Source: Prorocentrum cordatum (Eukaryota > Sar > Dinophyceae > Prorocentrales > Prorocentraceae). Taken from it: 45,000 nucleotides of DNA. The notes beneath the pieces are model-generated. The model ran no database searches. It was given only the letters and a program-made list of their open reading frames with translations, and was not told the origin of the DNA. A program made the translations under genes and the position numbers. Shown here piece after piece: positions 1 to 10,018 of this stretch; position 1 is the first letter of the stretch, and every line of letters begins with the position of its first letter. The stretch covers positions 1,328,869 through 1,373,868 of the forward strand of contig CAUYUJ010020281.1 of the NCBI GenBank assembly GCA_963575745.1. The letters run 5' to 3'.

Positions 1-1619
1 TCATCGCCGAATCCGTGTCGCACCCACGTCGAAAATAAATCGAGCCCGCGCCAGATGTTGGAAACCTCGAACTCAAAGGACGGAGAAGGCCGCCCGACGT
101 GGCCTAAAGCTCCCCACTGTCAGGGCTGCCCGAGGGTACCGCCGTTTCGATGCGGGAGTGTCACTCGGGGTCTCTAGAGCGCGGGTCGCCTGAAATGCGC
201 GGCAGCCAGCAGGACGGGGCAGACTTACTCTTTCTCGGAGGCTGGCCAACCGGCGCGATCGGCGAGGGGGACATCCACCAAATTTGCACTCGAGCAACAC
301 TTCGCAATGGTTTCGTGTTCAATTGCACGAATATTCTGTAGTGAACCCACAAACGTTCTCTCCTATGGATCCCATTGCTGCTGACAAGATTGGTAACGAA
401 CGCTTCGCGGTACATTGTTTCCAACGCTATTCGTGCGTCGAATATTCTGGAGGCACTGGGTGGCTTCTAAAACGTCTCCAAGATTTGGGATGTTCGTTCA
501 GATTGACAATTCGAGGATAGAAAGACGATTCTGCATTGAAGCTCTCAATGTCGCTAAGCGCGGATAATTTGTCATGTGGGCAATGTGGACTTTGCACGCA
601 CGACAGCCGTCCAAGGTACCTGTCCGCATTCGCCTGCGAGTAATCCCAGACCTCGCTTGCACGGGCGCCGCACAGCCATGCGCCCCCCCGCGAAGGCAAC
701 GGCACTTGACCTCTAGGGAAGTGCTAGGGGTAGTAAGACTGCAGAGACGCAAAGCCAAAAAACGCTGGAGGGAAAGAAACCAATGCCCATGACCAAGACT
801 CGCGGAAACGTCGGTGGCTGTTGTGGCCAGCGTCCATCCTGGTCATCGTCCTTGCACATCATCGTTGCCTCGCGGCGGATTATGCTCGCAAATCGGCGGC
901 GGCCGCCATGGGCCATGACCAAGATCGGCGCCGACGAGCTCCCGCGACGGCGTTGCCATGAGCATCGCGATGCTTCCCTCGAACCGCGGCAGCACTCGTG
1001 AGAGGCAGGGGCGCGCCCCGAGGAACAGCGGGGGGGCACCTGCGGCGACCTCTGCGGCGCTGGAGAGAGGCCGAGCGCACAGGCCCTCCGCGGCGCGCTC
1101 CGAGAGGGGCCCTCTGGCCCGCTGCGGGCAGGCCGAAACGAAAACTGCCGTCGCCCTGCTGCGGCAGGGCACTCGCACCGAGGAAGGCTTCGATGGGCGG
1201 AGCCGCGCCACTCCCGAGCACTTTCTGAGGGTGGAGGGCTCAGGGTGAGATCCGCAGTGGGCTTCTGCGCCTCGAGGACCAGGCCGCCTCGCGATTCACC
1301 TCTTGCAGGCTCAAGCCTCAAAAATTCATCGAAACGGCATTTCAGATTTCAACCTTTGCCCTCCACCTGAGGAAAATGCTCGGCACCCACGTGAGGCGCT
1401 CGTCGTCGCGACAGCCGCCGTGTTCGGCGGCTTCGTGCGCCGAGGCGCGCCCTCGGCGTGCGCGGGGGCGGGCGTGAACCCGGCGCCGCGCCTCACCATC
1501 TGGGCCATGCTGTACCTGACTGTTCTCTGGGCCGCCGGGGTCACCATCTTCAAAGCTCGCAGCGTGGGATCCATGTGGCTGGCATCTTCGGCCAGAAGAC
1601 CGCCAGGGTGACCCAACTG
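1..1619. other. No recognised gene
   Basis: The stretch has short open frames in several frames on both strands at once, as expected of GC-rich noncoding DNA. None has a recognisable domain or a convincing amino-acid composition. I see no RNA gene and no clear tandem repeat. An undetected short exon cannot be excluded. Confidence 0.5.
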
Positions 1620-2140
1620 GCCTCCAAGACAGCGCCATGGGCCCCACGGGGCCCCAAGGGGCACAGGAGCCTCCCCAAGAGGTGCCTCGAGAGGGCAACG
1701 GCCCCTGCACGAGTAAAAGCGCAACATGTGTCAGTGTGTGTGCTTTGTTCCTGCTTCCTACCCCGGGTGGCTTCTGAAGGCTTACGAGGACACGAGAATC
1801 CCCCCCAGGGCTGCCCACGAGGCCCAAGAACGCAAGAGGGCCCTCCTCCGCAGCCCGAAGAGCTCCCTGCGTGGCCCGAAGACACCCACAGGCTCCCCAG
1901 ACTCCCCGATGAGACCAGAAGTCTTGCAGCAAAGCAGAGGCCCACGGGAGACCACGAAGAGTCGGGGGTTGCTAAAGGTGCCCCTGGCCCAAGGTGCCCC
2001 CAGCTCTTCGCTCGACTTTTTGGAGTCCCTGGGGCCCTCTTCACCTCGTGAGGGGTGCTCTGGAAGCGTCTGGGGCCTCCTTGGGAATCCTGGGGGCACC
2101 TTGGGCCAGGGGCACGTCGAGCAACACCCGAAGGAGGCCC
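1620..2140. repeat. Degenerate GGCCCCAAGA-type tandem repeat
   Basis: The stretch is built from imperfect 10-12 bp units of the kind GGCCCCAAGAG or GCCCACGAGGC. It is the same family, same orientation, as at 11370-11870 and 36780-37395, and the reverse complement of 33240-35190. Open frames through it (Pro/Arg/Gly/Ser-rich) are by-products of the repeat. Confidence 0.6.
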
Positions 2141-2360
2141 CCCCTACAGTCGGACTCGATTGGACAGGACACGCGAGAGGACACAAGACCCTTCCGAGGG
2201 CCGCAGGAATGTAGGAAGCATGGGCTGCGAGGCACAGGACACAAAGGCACCCTTGCTCTGGCAGGGTCGACCTACCAATCCGGGCCGCCTGTACGCGGCG
2301 GTGCGCCGGCAGCAGAGACGACCCAACCATGCAGGGCCGCGGCTGGTCAGCACGGAATTT

Positions 2361-2567
2361 GGACGCCCGAAATGGGTACGGAAAGAATGGGCACAATGCC
2401 CAACAACGAATGTTGTCCCAAACCAACAGCGGCCGCTGTTGGGCAGGCGGCCCCCTGTCTCGAATGGACGCAGGCCGCGGCGGCGTGGCCAGCGAGTCCG
2501 GTTCAAAGTGAACAGGAACTGCTGCCGGGCATTGCACCCCTTCTTTCCGTGCCCGTTTCGGGCGTCC
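2361..2567. repeat. Hairpin (MITE-like) inverted repeat
   Basis: Bases 2361-2401 and 2527-2567 are reverse complements of each other over about 41 bp with roughly five mismatches (left arm begins GGACGCCCGAAATGGG). The ~125-bp loop holds a perfect 20-bp palindrome at 2423-2442 centred on GCGGCCGC. No coding capacity. The structure suits a small non-autonomous inverted-repeat element. I could not fix a target-site duplication. Confidence 0.55.
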
Positions 2568-2703
2568 AGAACGGAACGCTGCACGAGCGATCTCACCTCC
2601 GGGGCCGGCGACCGCAGCGCAGGCCCGCAAGGGCCCCCGCCGAGGGATCTCGGGCCCCGCCTCCGCCGCGAGCAGAACGCTCCAGCCGCGAGGCCGCCTT
2701 CTC

Positions 2704-2853
2704 GGCTCCAAGGGGAATCAAAAGTCCTGCTGCGCCTCCAAGGGAAAGCAAGCTCCAAGGGTAATCAAAGCTCGAGCGCTCAAAGGGAAATCAAAGCTCC
2801 TGCGCTCCAAGGGAAATCAAAGCTCCTGCGCTCCAAGGGAAATCAAAACTGCA
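2704..2853 (+). repeat. 26-bp tandem repeat
   Basis: About five or six copies of a unit containing GCTCCAAGGGAAATCAAAG. The last two full units (about 2797-2848) are identical at 26-bp spacing and the earlier ones are more degenerate. From 2854 to the next gene at 3555 I see no recognised gene. Confidence 0.7.
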
Positions 2854-3554
2854 CGCCTCCTGCTGCGCCGCAGGGGGACCTCCCCCAGGGTCTCTGAGTG
2901 CGCCGCTGCTGAGAGGCACCGTGTCAGCCCCCTGGGGAACCCACAGGCGAGGGGCATAGTGCTCCTTCACCGGGAAACTTGTCGCGCCCTGCAATGTCAG
3001 AGGGGCGGTGTGAAACAGATCGGCCTGCGCGGTGGGGCCTCAAGACCGCCCATGCACTGCCAGGTCGCGAAGGTTTGTACAATGGTGGAAGACTGCCGAT
3101 GGCACAGCTGTGCCATGCACCTTCAAAATCTTTGACGAGGGTGGAACCATTGCCGTGTCGAAGCGCCAGAAGCGGTTGCCAGGCTCTGAAACAACGCAAA
3201 TGTGTAATTGAATCGTGCTCCCCAGGTGGCTCTCGGGTACGGTGGAACCTTGTACACAGGACGGGGGTACAAATTGTGGTAGCCGAGCGCGAATCGCTCC
3301 AAACATATCGGCTGCACCGACGCAGATTGCAGCAGAACTTTAATATGCTGCAGATGACACCGCCTGCGTCTCGGCGGTGTCGCCGTGATGCAAGCTGGCG
3401 GCATCATCCCCCTCTCACCCTTCTCCTGCTTCCATTTCTCCGTCTGCATCCCCCGAAGCAGTGACAAAGTCGTTAAGGGGCTCAGTGCACACGGACTCTC
3501 ATGAAGTGTCCTTCTGAGTGCGGTGGAACTGCTGCGGGTTGCACGCTTCACTAT

Positions 3555-4700
3555 TCACTGGAAGGCGCTGGGCTGAACGCCTTGCTGCAATAGCATAGTC
3601 GGCGCCCGGGCCCCGCAATGGGTGCAGAACGCGTGGTCTGGCTGCTTTCTTTCGCCGCAGGTGACGCAAAACCGCTGCACCATGGCGCCGTGCTTCATGG
3701 GTGCCACGGGCATGGCCAGGCGAGCAGGGCGGAGCTTCGGGGGGAAGGGCGGCTCAGGGTCGGCTGTGTCGACCCCGCCTGCCAAGTTGGCCAGATGTTC
3801 AGGTATCTGCCTGAAGAACAACGCCTTTCCATTCTGCAGCTGCCGCTTGTTGCCAGTTGGCCGCACCATCCGCATGTAGTGCTCCACGTTCACCTCGAAC
3901 CCCTGCAGATCGGCTGGCAACACCTCCAAGGGCTGCTCCACGTTGAAATGTCGCAGCCGCTGTTTATTAAAGGTTCCATAGAACTCCTCTGCATCCTGTG
4001 GGGTGTTGAAATTGATGAACGCGAAGCCACGGTTGAGACGGCTCTTCGGTTGCATCAATAGGTAGAAGAAATCGAACTTGCCGAGGAAGCCGCTGGCGTT
4101 GATCTCCCGCATGAGCTTCTGCTGTGTGTACCTGCTCGGGATGTGGCGGATCACAACGGTGACCAGCCCGCTGAGCCCACCGCCGCACGCAGCAGTGCTC
4201 CTCGCCGCCAACACGTCGTCGTCGACCTGTCGGCTGTTGCAATTGTTCGTGAAGACGGCATACGGAGAATCCCCTTCTTGATTGTCCGACACATTGGTCT
4301 CGGGCAGCAGCGTGTCCTCTGTGGGCACAGGCTCAGGCTCGGGCTTCTCCATCCGTCCCCGGTGCAAACACTGGTTGTCCTGCACGAGCGTGATCCTCGA
4401 AGAACAGACTTCCATCAAGGCGCTGTCTGTATGCTGGCGCCGGAACTTCTGCATTGTCAAGCGATCGTCGTCCTCCATGTCCGAGCTGCCGCAGTCTGGA
4501 AACTCGAGAAAAGTATTGTGGACGCGTGCTCTCACCGGCATCGGCCGAAGCTCCACCAGCTGGAGGCCTCGTGCTCTGTCGCCCTGGATGTCCCTGGGCT
4601 GCTCCATGGGCTTCTCAGCCACGTCGAGAGGGGCACCAGGCAGGGGTGGGCGCGAGTCCTGCGAACGAAAAAAATGCGCCCTGTGAGCCAGAACGGCCAC
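3555..4700 (-). CDS. Mei2-like RNA-binding protein with C-terminal zinc ribbon
   Basis: Open frame of 381 codons. Residues about 178-282 form an RRM of the Mei2 C-terminal type (RRM_2 family): an RNP2-like TVVIRHIP (181-188), then RYTQQKLMREI, a KFDFFYLLMQP segment, and an RNP1-like RGFAFINF (224-231). Mei2-type proteins bind RNA; related genes are numerous in dinoflagellates. Near the C-terminus C345-x2-C348-x10-C359-x2-C362 should form a zinc ribbon. Residues 1-175 are low-complexity and acidic, probably disordered. The start is uncertain. A strong 3' splice acceptor lies within the N-terminal frame (exon would begin at 4658, codon 15), so the first 14 codons may be intron or outron and translation may start at Met32 (4607) or in an upstream exon. 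No introns are needed downstream. The domain call is firm; the biological role (RNA metabolism) is inferred from the family. Confidence 0.85.
   Translation of the reverse strand: MAVLAHRAHFFRSQDSRPPLPGAPLDVAEKPMEQPRDIQGDRARGLQLVELRPMPVRARVHNTFLEFPDCGSSDMEDDDRLTMQKFRRQHTDSALMEVCSSRITLVQDNQCLHRGRMEKPEPEPVPTEDTLLPETNVSDNQEGDSPYAVFTNNCNSRQVDDDVLAARSTAACGGGLSGLVTVVIRHIPSRYTQQKLMREINASGFLGKFDFFYLLMQPKSRLNRGFAFINFNTPQDAEEFYGTFNKQRLRHFNVEQPLEVLPADLQGFEVNVEHYMRMVRPTGNKRQLQNGKALFFRQIPEHLANLAGGVDTADPEPPFPPKLRPARLAMPVAPMKHGAMVQRFCVTCGERKQPDHAFCTHCGARAPTMLLQQGVQPSAFQ
4659..4680 (-). promoter_or_regulatory. Probable 3' splice acceptor (cis- or spliced-leader trans-splicing)
   Basis: Read on the minus strand, a run of seven T and a CG/TT-rich stretch lead into GCAG followed by GAC, giving AG|G, a context favoured at dinoflagellate acceptors. 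It lies inside the predicted N-terminal codons of the Mei2-like gene. It is therefore either the trans-splice site that adds the leader or the end of an intron. Confidence 0.5.
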
Positions 4701-6304
4701 GCATCCGACATCTTGACGTGTTCAATTCCCTCGAAATCCCGACCCTTTTCCCAGGGCCGCCTTTTCATCACGATTCGCGTTTGACGGTCCCGGAGCCGGA
4801 AACTGGCCCATGGACGCCGAAAGCTACAAACAAACGTATGGACCACATCGAGAAATACGTTTGGTTTCGGGTCCCTTCCGTATTCCCCTCGCTCCTCGCT
4901 CCCCTTTTTCTCCTCCCTTATCTCTCCTCCGTTTTCGCTTGTCCCTCCAACTGTAGCTCCCTCTCCTCACCTTCTCTCGCATTTGTCCCATGCCTCAACC
5001 TCCAATGATCCTCCCCCTCCTTGTTCCCTCTTTCCGCTTCCTGTTTTGTTTTGTTTCTCTCTTCCCTCTTCCATGGCTGCCCATAATAGCTCTACGATCC
5101 ATGCTGTCCCACCTGGTGCCACGTCGAAACAGTGCGTGAGACGCGTGCAACGCACACGGGGGACGCTGAGCGTGTACGAAAGGACAAGGGCGCACGAAAG
5201 CCAGTTGTGACTTCCCTGATCAAATTCCTGCTCATCCTGCTGGTCCCCCTCGATGCCTTGTTTTCCTTGTTATGCTCCTCGCCCTCGTCCTCGGGCGCAC
5301 TGAGCTGATGAGCTCATTGTCGCACCCGCATAACATCATATTTCGGCGGAGCGCTTCAATAATGTTTTGCGTGCTCCACCAAAGGCGTCGTAAAAGAATG
5401 GGCGCGCCCGCGGCGTTCCAATTCGAGGCACGTTCAGCTGAAAACGCCGACACGACACGGCCTGGTTCAGAAGCCCCGGAACCCAAAATGCCGACCGCGC
5501 GCTTTCGCTCCCGCCGCCTTCCGCCGGCCTTTCCTGGCGGCGCGCACAAGGGGGTGGAGCGAGGGGGGAGGGCTTCTTAGAAGGAGGCTGCCTCTCAGAA
5601 GGCGCCGGCCTGACATCTGTAGATGAGGCCCGCGCCCTCTGAGAAGCAGGGGTGCTTCTAGGAAGCCGTCCCCCCTCCCTCCACCCCCCCTCTGCGCGCG
5701 GCTGACTTTCGGGAGCCTCCTCTGGTGAGCCCGCCGCCCCTCCCCCTGGCCGCCCACCACGGGCGAGCAACGCCGAAGGCCAGGCCCGCTGCGCAGCGCG
5801 CCACACCGGGCACGCCACCGCCCAGGTCACGCAGCATCGCGCATCGCACCCCGCGAAGCGCGACTTTCCTCGCGCCCTCGCGCCCTCGCGTCGCCCCCTT
5901 GGAGAACAACCGCTCTGGCCCCGACCGCGGCGAGCGACGCGCGACCAACTTCGCACCCCCGCGGGCGACCTCAACCACACACGATGGAAAATCCACGAAT
6001 CAGGGATCGGCAGCCAATGCCATCCAACCGTTTGCTCCGCAGACGCCTGGGGCCTGCCTACACCGCCCTCCTAGCAGTCCGGCAAGGCCTCTCCGTCGTC
6101 TCCAGGTGCCGCCCCCCTTTCCATCGGGGCGTGCGTCCTCCGAAAGTGGCCCCACTCGTGTGTGTGGCCTCTTTCCACAACAACGTCTTTGAATAAGTGA
6201 AAAAGAAGCGCTGAGGGGTCAAGCGAAGATATGGCATGCTGTCCATGGGCAAATCGCCACCGAGTTTTGGAAGCTCCCCGGCACAGGCTTCGGACCTCCG
6301 AGCG
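4701..6304. other. Intergenic, no recognised gene
   Basis: Bases 4862-5075 are a pyrimidine-rich tract on the plus strand (GA-rich upstream of the Mei2-like gene). From about 5480 to 6000 the sequence is very GC-rich, with overlapping Pro/Arg/Ala-rich frames on both strands that I do not regard as genes. Nothing else is recognisable. Confidence 0.45.
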
Positions 6305-6725
6305 GAGTGACCTTACACAGTGAGACGTACCCTTTGCATCAAGTGGCAAGAGGAGTTGGCCCAAACTTGCCGGGATAATGACCGTTCGGGCGCCGATATA
6401 TGGTGTGCAAGCTACATGGGATGCGCTCACGTGGCATGGTTCACAGGACAACAACAGAAGGACGAGAAACGAGGACCCAATCTTGAGGAGGACATGGGGG
6501 GAGGAACGAAAGGCAAGAAAAGGACGCGTGGGGGGCCGAACCGTCAGCGCGGCAGCAGCAGAGGTAAGGCGGCAGGAGGCAGAGGGCGACGACGAAAGTG
6601 ACGGGAAGAGACCGACGAATTTTGTCCGTGCCACCAGTACGCTACAGATGCAGCGCTGCCTGCTCCATGTCGCCGCGGCGCTCGCAAAAATTATTGACCC
6701 TGCTTAGGAGTTAGTGCAAGAAGCG
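6305..6725 (+). repeat. ~420-bp dispersed repeat, copy 1
   Basis: This matches, in reverse complement, 32595-33013 over its whole length at roughly 75-80% identity by eye. Shared landmarks include CTTTGCATCA, ACATGGG, a GGTTCACA(G/A)GACAAC block and CAGATGCAGCGCTGCCTG-like sequence near the right end. Two reading frames stay open in both copies (for example 6378-6707 here), but both are conserved equally, which argues for shared descent of the DNA rather than selection on one protein. It lies just before the satellite array, as does the other copy. Confidence 0.75.
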
Positions 6726-6779
6726 GGCGAGGCCTAACTCGCCCGCCAGCTTCTCTGCTTCCTTCCTGACGACCCTGGA

Positions 6780-9700
6780 ACTCGAAACAACCCTCAGGTA
6801 ATAGGAAAAGGAGTCACTCCGCTGGACCCCAGGGATGGCGAGGTCTCCTGCTGGTCAGCGGAGGACGTCACTCCGCTGCACCCCCCAGCAGCCCTCGAAA
6901 GTGGTGACAATTTCGCAGATCGCATCCCCCCAGGGATGGCGAGGTCTTCCGTGGTCCGCGTAGGACGTCACTCCGCTGCACCCCACAGTTTCCGAGATCG
7001 CAGCCCCCCCGGGGGATGGCGAGATCTCCCGATGATCCTCGTAAGACGTCGCTCCGCTGCACACCCCAGCAGCCCCCGAAAGTGGCGACAACATCGCAGA
7101 TCGCAGCCTTACAAGGAAGGCAATTCCCCTGGTGGCCAGCCTAGGACGTCACTCCGCTGCACCCCCCAGCAGCCCTCGAAAGTGGCGACAATTTCGCAGA
7201 TCGCAGTGGCGAGGTCTCCTGGTGGTTTGCGCAGGACGTCACTCCGCTGCACCCCTCAACAGCCCTCGAAACTCCCCAGCAGCCCTCGAACGTCGCAACA
7301 ATTTTGCAAATCGCAGCCCCCCAGGGATGGCGAGGTCTCCTGGTGGTCCGCGTAGGACGTCACTCCGCTGCACCCCCCAGCAGCCCTCGAACGTGGTGAC
7401 CGTTTCGCAGATCGCAGCCCCCCCCCCAATGATGGCGAGGTCTCCTGGCGGTCCGCGTAGGACGTCACTTCGGTGCACCCCCCAGCAGCCCTCGAACGTG
7501 GCGACAATTTCGCAGGTCGCAGCCCCACCGAGGATGGCGAGAACTCCTGGTGGCGACAGCTTTGCAGATCGCGGCCTCCCCAAAGATGGCAAGGTCTCCG
7601 GGTGTCCCGCGTAAGACGTCACTCCGCTGCACCCCCCTGCAGCCCTCGAAAGAAGCGACAGCTTCGCAGGTCGCAGCCCCACCAGGGATGGCGAGGTCTC
7701 CTGGTGATACTAATAAGGCGTCACACCGCTGCACCCCTCAGGAGCCCTCGAACAAGGCGACGGCTTCCCAGATCGCATCCCCTCAGGGATGGCGAGGTCT
7801 CCTGGTGGTCCGCGTAGGACGTCACTCCGCTGCACTCCCCAGCAGCCCGCGAAAATTGCAACAATTTCGCAGATCGCAGCCCCCCCAAGGATGGCGAGGT
7901 CTCCTGGCGGTTCGCGTAGGACGTCACTTCGCTGCACCCCCCAGCAGCCCTCGAGAGTGGCGACAGTTCGAAGATCGCAGCCCCCCCTGGGATGGCGAGT
8001 TCTCCTGGTGGTCCGCTTAGGATTTCACTCCGCTGCACCCCCCAGCAGCCCTCGAGAGTGGCGACAGTTCGCAGATCGCAGCCCCCCCTGGGATGGCGAG
8101 GTCTCATAGTTGTCCGATTGGGACGTCACTTCGCTGCACCCCCCAGCAGCCCTCGAACGTGGTGACCGTTTCGCAGATCGCAGCCCCACCAGGGATGGCG
8201 AGGTCTCCTGGTGATCCGCGTAGGACGTCACTCCGCTGCACCCCCAAGCCCTCGAAAATGGCGACGGCTTCCCAGATCGCATCCCCTCAGGGATGGCGAG
8301 GTCTCCTGGTGGTTCGCGTAGGACGTCACTCCGCTGCACTCCCCAGCAGCCTTCGAAAATTGCAACAATTTCGCAGATCGCAGCCCCCCGAAGGATGTCG
8401 AGGTCTCCTGGTTGTCCGATTGGGACGTCACTTCGCCGCACCCCCCAGCAGCCCTGAAACGTTGCGACAGTTCGCAGATCGCAGCCCCCGCCGGGATGGC
8501 GAGGTCTCCTGGTGATCCGCGTAGGACGTCACTCCGCTGCACCCCCCAGCAGCCTTCAAAACTGGCGAAAGCTTCCCAGATCGCAGCCCCCCAGGGATGG
8601 CGAGGTCTCCTGGTGTGGGATGCACAGAAACATACTAATACTATGTGTCCGCCTTGGAGGCGCGCGTCCGACCCGAACATATAGTATACCCATCTTGTAG
8701 TATATCGTTTCCCGAGCGGTGTGGCCAGAAAGCGCCCGCCACGACGCATATACTATAAGATTTCTCGGTGCGCGCGTCGCCCCTGGGGGGGCGACGCACA
8801 TATAGTATAAGTATGTTGGGGTGTTGCCGATGGTGGTCCGCGTAGGACGTCACTTCGCTGCACCCCCCAGCAGCCCTCGAACGTGCTGACCGTTTCGCAG
8901 ATCGCAGCCCCCCCCAATGATGGCGAGGTCTCCCGGCGGTCCGCGTAGGACGTCACTTCGGTGCACCCCCCAGCAGCCCTCGAACGTAGCGACAACTTCA
9001 CAGATCGCAGCCCCCCCTGGGATGGCGAGGTCTAGTGATCCGCGTAAGACGACACTCCGCTGCACCCCCCAGCAGCCCTCGAAAGTGGCGACAGCTTCTC
9101 GGATCGCAGCCCCCCAAGGAAGGCGAGGTCTCCTGGTTGTCCGATTGGGACGTCACTTCGCTGCACCCCCCAGCAGCCCTCGAAAGTGGCGACAGGTCGC
9201 AGATCGCAGCCCCACCAGGGATGGCGAGGACTCATGGTGATCCGCGTAAGACGTCACCCCGCTGCACCCCCATGCAGCCCCCGAAAGTGGCGACAGTTCG
9301 CAGTCCGCAGCCCCCCAGGGAATGGCGAAGTCCCCTGGTAAGGCGTCACTCCGCTGCACCCCCCAGGAGCCCTAGAGTGGCGACAGCTTCGCAGATCCCA
9401 GGTTCCCCAAAAATGGCGAGGTCTCCTGGCGGTCCGCGTGGGACGTCACTTCGCTGCACCCCCCAGCAGCCCTGAAACGCGGCGACAACGTCGCAGGTCG
9501 CAGCCCCCCCCCAATGATGGCGAGGTCTCCTGGCGGTCCGCGTAGGACGTCACTTCGGTGCACCCCCCAGCAGCCCTTGAAAGTGGCGACAACTTCGCAG
9601 ATCGCAGCCCCCCCAGGGATGGCGAGGTCTCCTGGTGATCCGCGTAAGACGTCACCCCGCTGCACCCCCGAGCCCTGGAAAGTAGCGACAGTTCGAGGAT

Positions 9701-10018
9701 CGCAGCCCCCTCTGGGGATGGCGAGGTCTCCTGGTGATCCGAGTAGGACGTCACTCCGCTGCACCCTCCGGCAGCCTTCAAAAATGGCGACAGCTTCCCA
9801 GATCGCAGCCCCCCAGGGATGGCGAGGTCTCCTGGTGGTCCGCGTAGGACGTCCCTCCGCCGACCCCCCGGCAACCCTCGAAAGTAGCGACGATTTCGCA
9901 GATCGCAGCCCCCCCCAATGATGGCGAGGTCTCCTGGTGATCCGCGTAGGACGTCCCTCCGCTGCACCCCCCCAGCAGCCCTCGGAAGTGGCGACTGTTT
10001 CGCAGATCGCAGCTCCCC
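6780..10018 (+). repeat. ~101-bp satellite array, copy 1
   Basis: About 30 tandem units, with modal spacing of 101-102 bp measured between successive GATGGCGAGG motifs (7585, 7687, 7788, 7890, 7991, 8092). Each unit carries GGACGTCACTCCGCTGCACC, CAGCAGCCCTCGAA and TTCGCAGATCGCAGCC. Some units are truncated (about 52 bp at 7533-7585, about 80 bp at 6935-7015). The same satellite occurs inverted at 29345-31945. Long frames across it reflect the repeat only. One unit is split by a 215-bp insertion at 8616. Confidence 0.95.
8616..8830. mobile_element. MITE-like insertion with terminal inverted repeats
   Basis: 215 bp of unrelated sequence interrupts a satellite unit. It is flanked on both sides by TGGTG (8611-8615 and 8831-8835). 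Removing the insert plus one TGGTG restores the CTCCTGGTGGTCCGCG seen in neighbouring units, so this is a target-site duplication. The ends are inverted repeats: left AACATACTAATACTA followed by TGTGTCCGCC; right, in reverse complement, AACATACTTATACTA then TATGTGCGTCGCC. Further TATAGTATA-type motifs recur inside. No coding capacity, so it is non-autonomous. The transposase family is unknown. Confidence 0.8.

Noticed and set aside
5336-6192. GC-rich overlapping frames on both strands near 5.3-6.2 kb
   Set aside because: Composition is Pro/Arg/Ala/Gly-rich in every frame, with no domain and no preferred strand.
6855-10000. Frames encoding repeated RSDVLRGPPGDLAIPGG-like or RRTSLRCTPQQPS-like peptides
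   Set aside because: They are translations of the 101-bp satellite. The unit length is not a multiple of three, so the frame drifts and no single protein spans the array.
6780-10018. CRISPR-like array
   Set aside because: Units are 101 bp with similarity along the whole length, with no short repeat plus unique spacer pattern, and the genome is eukaryotic.
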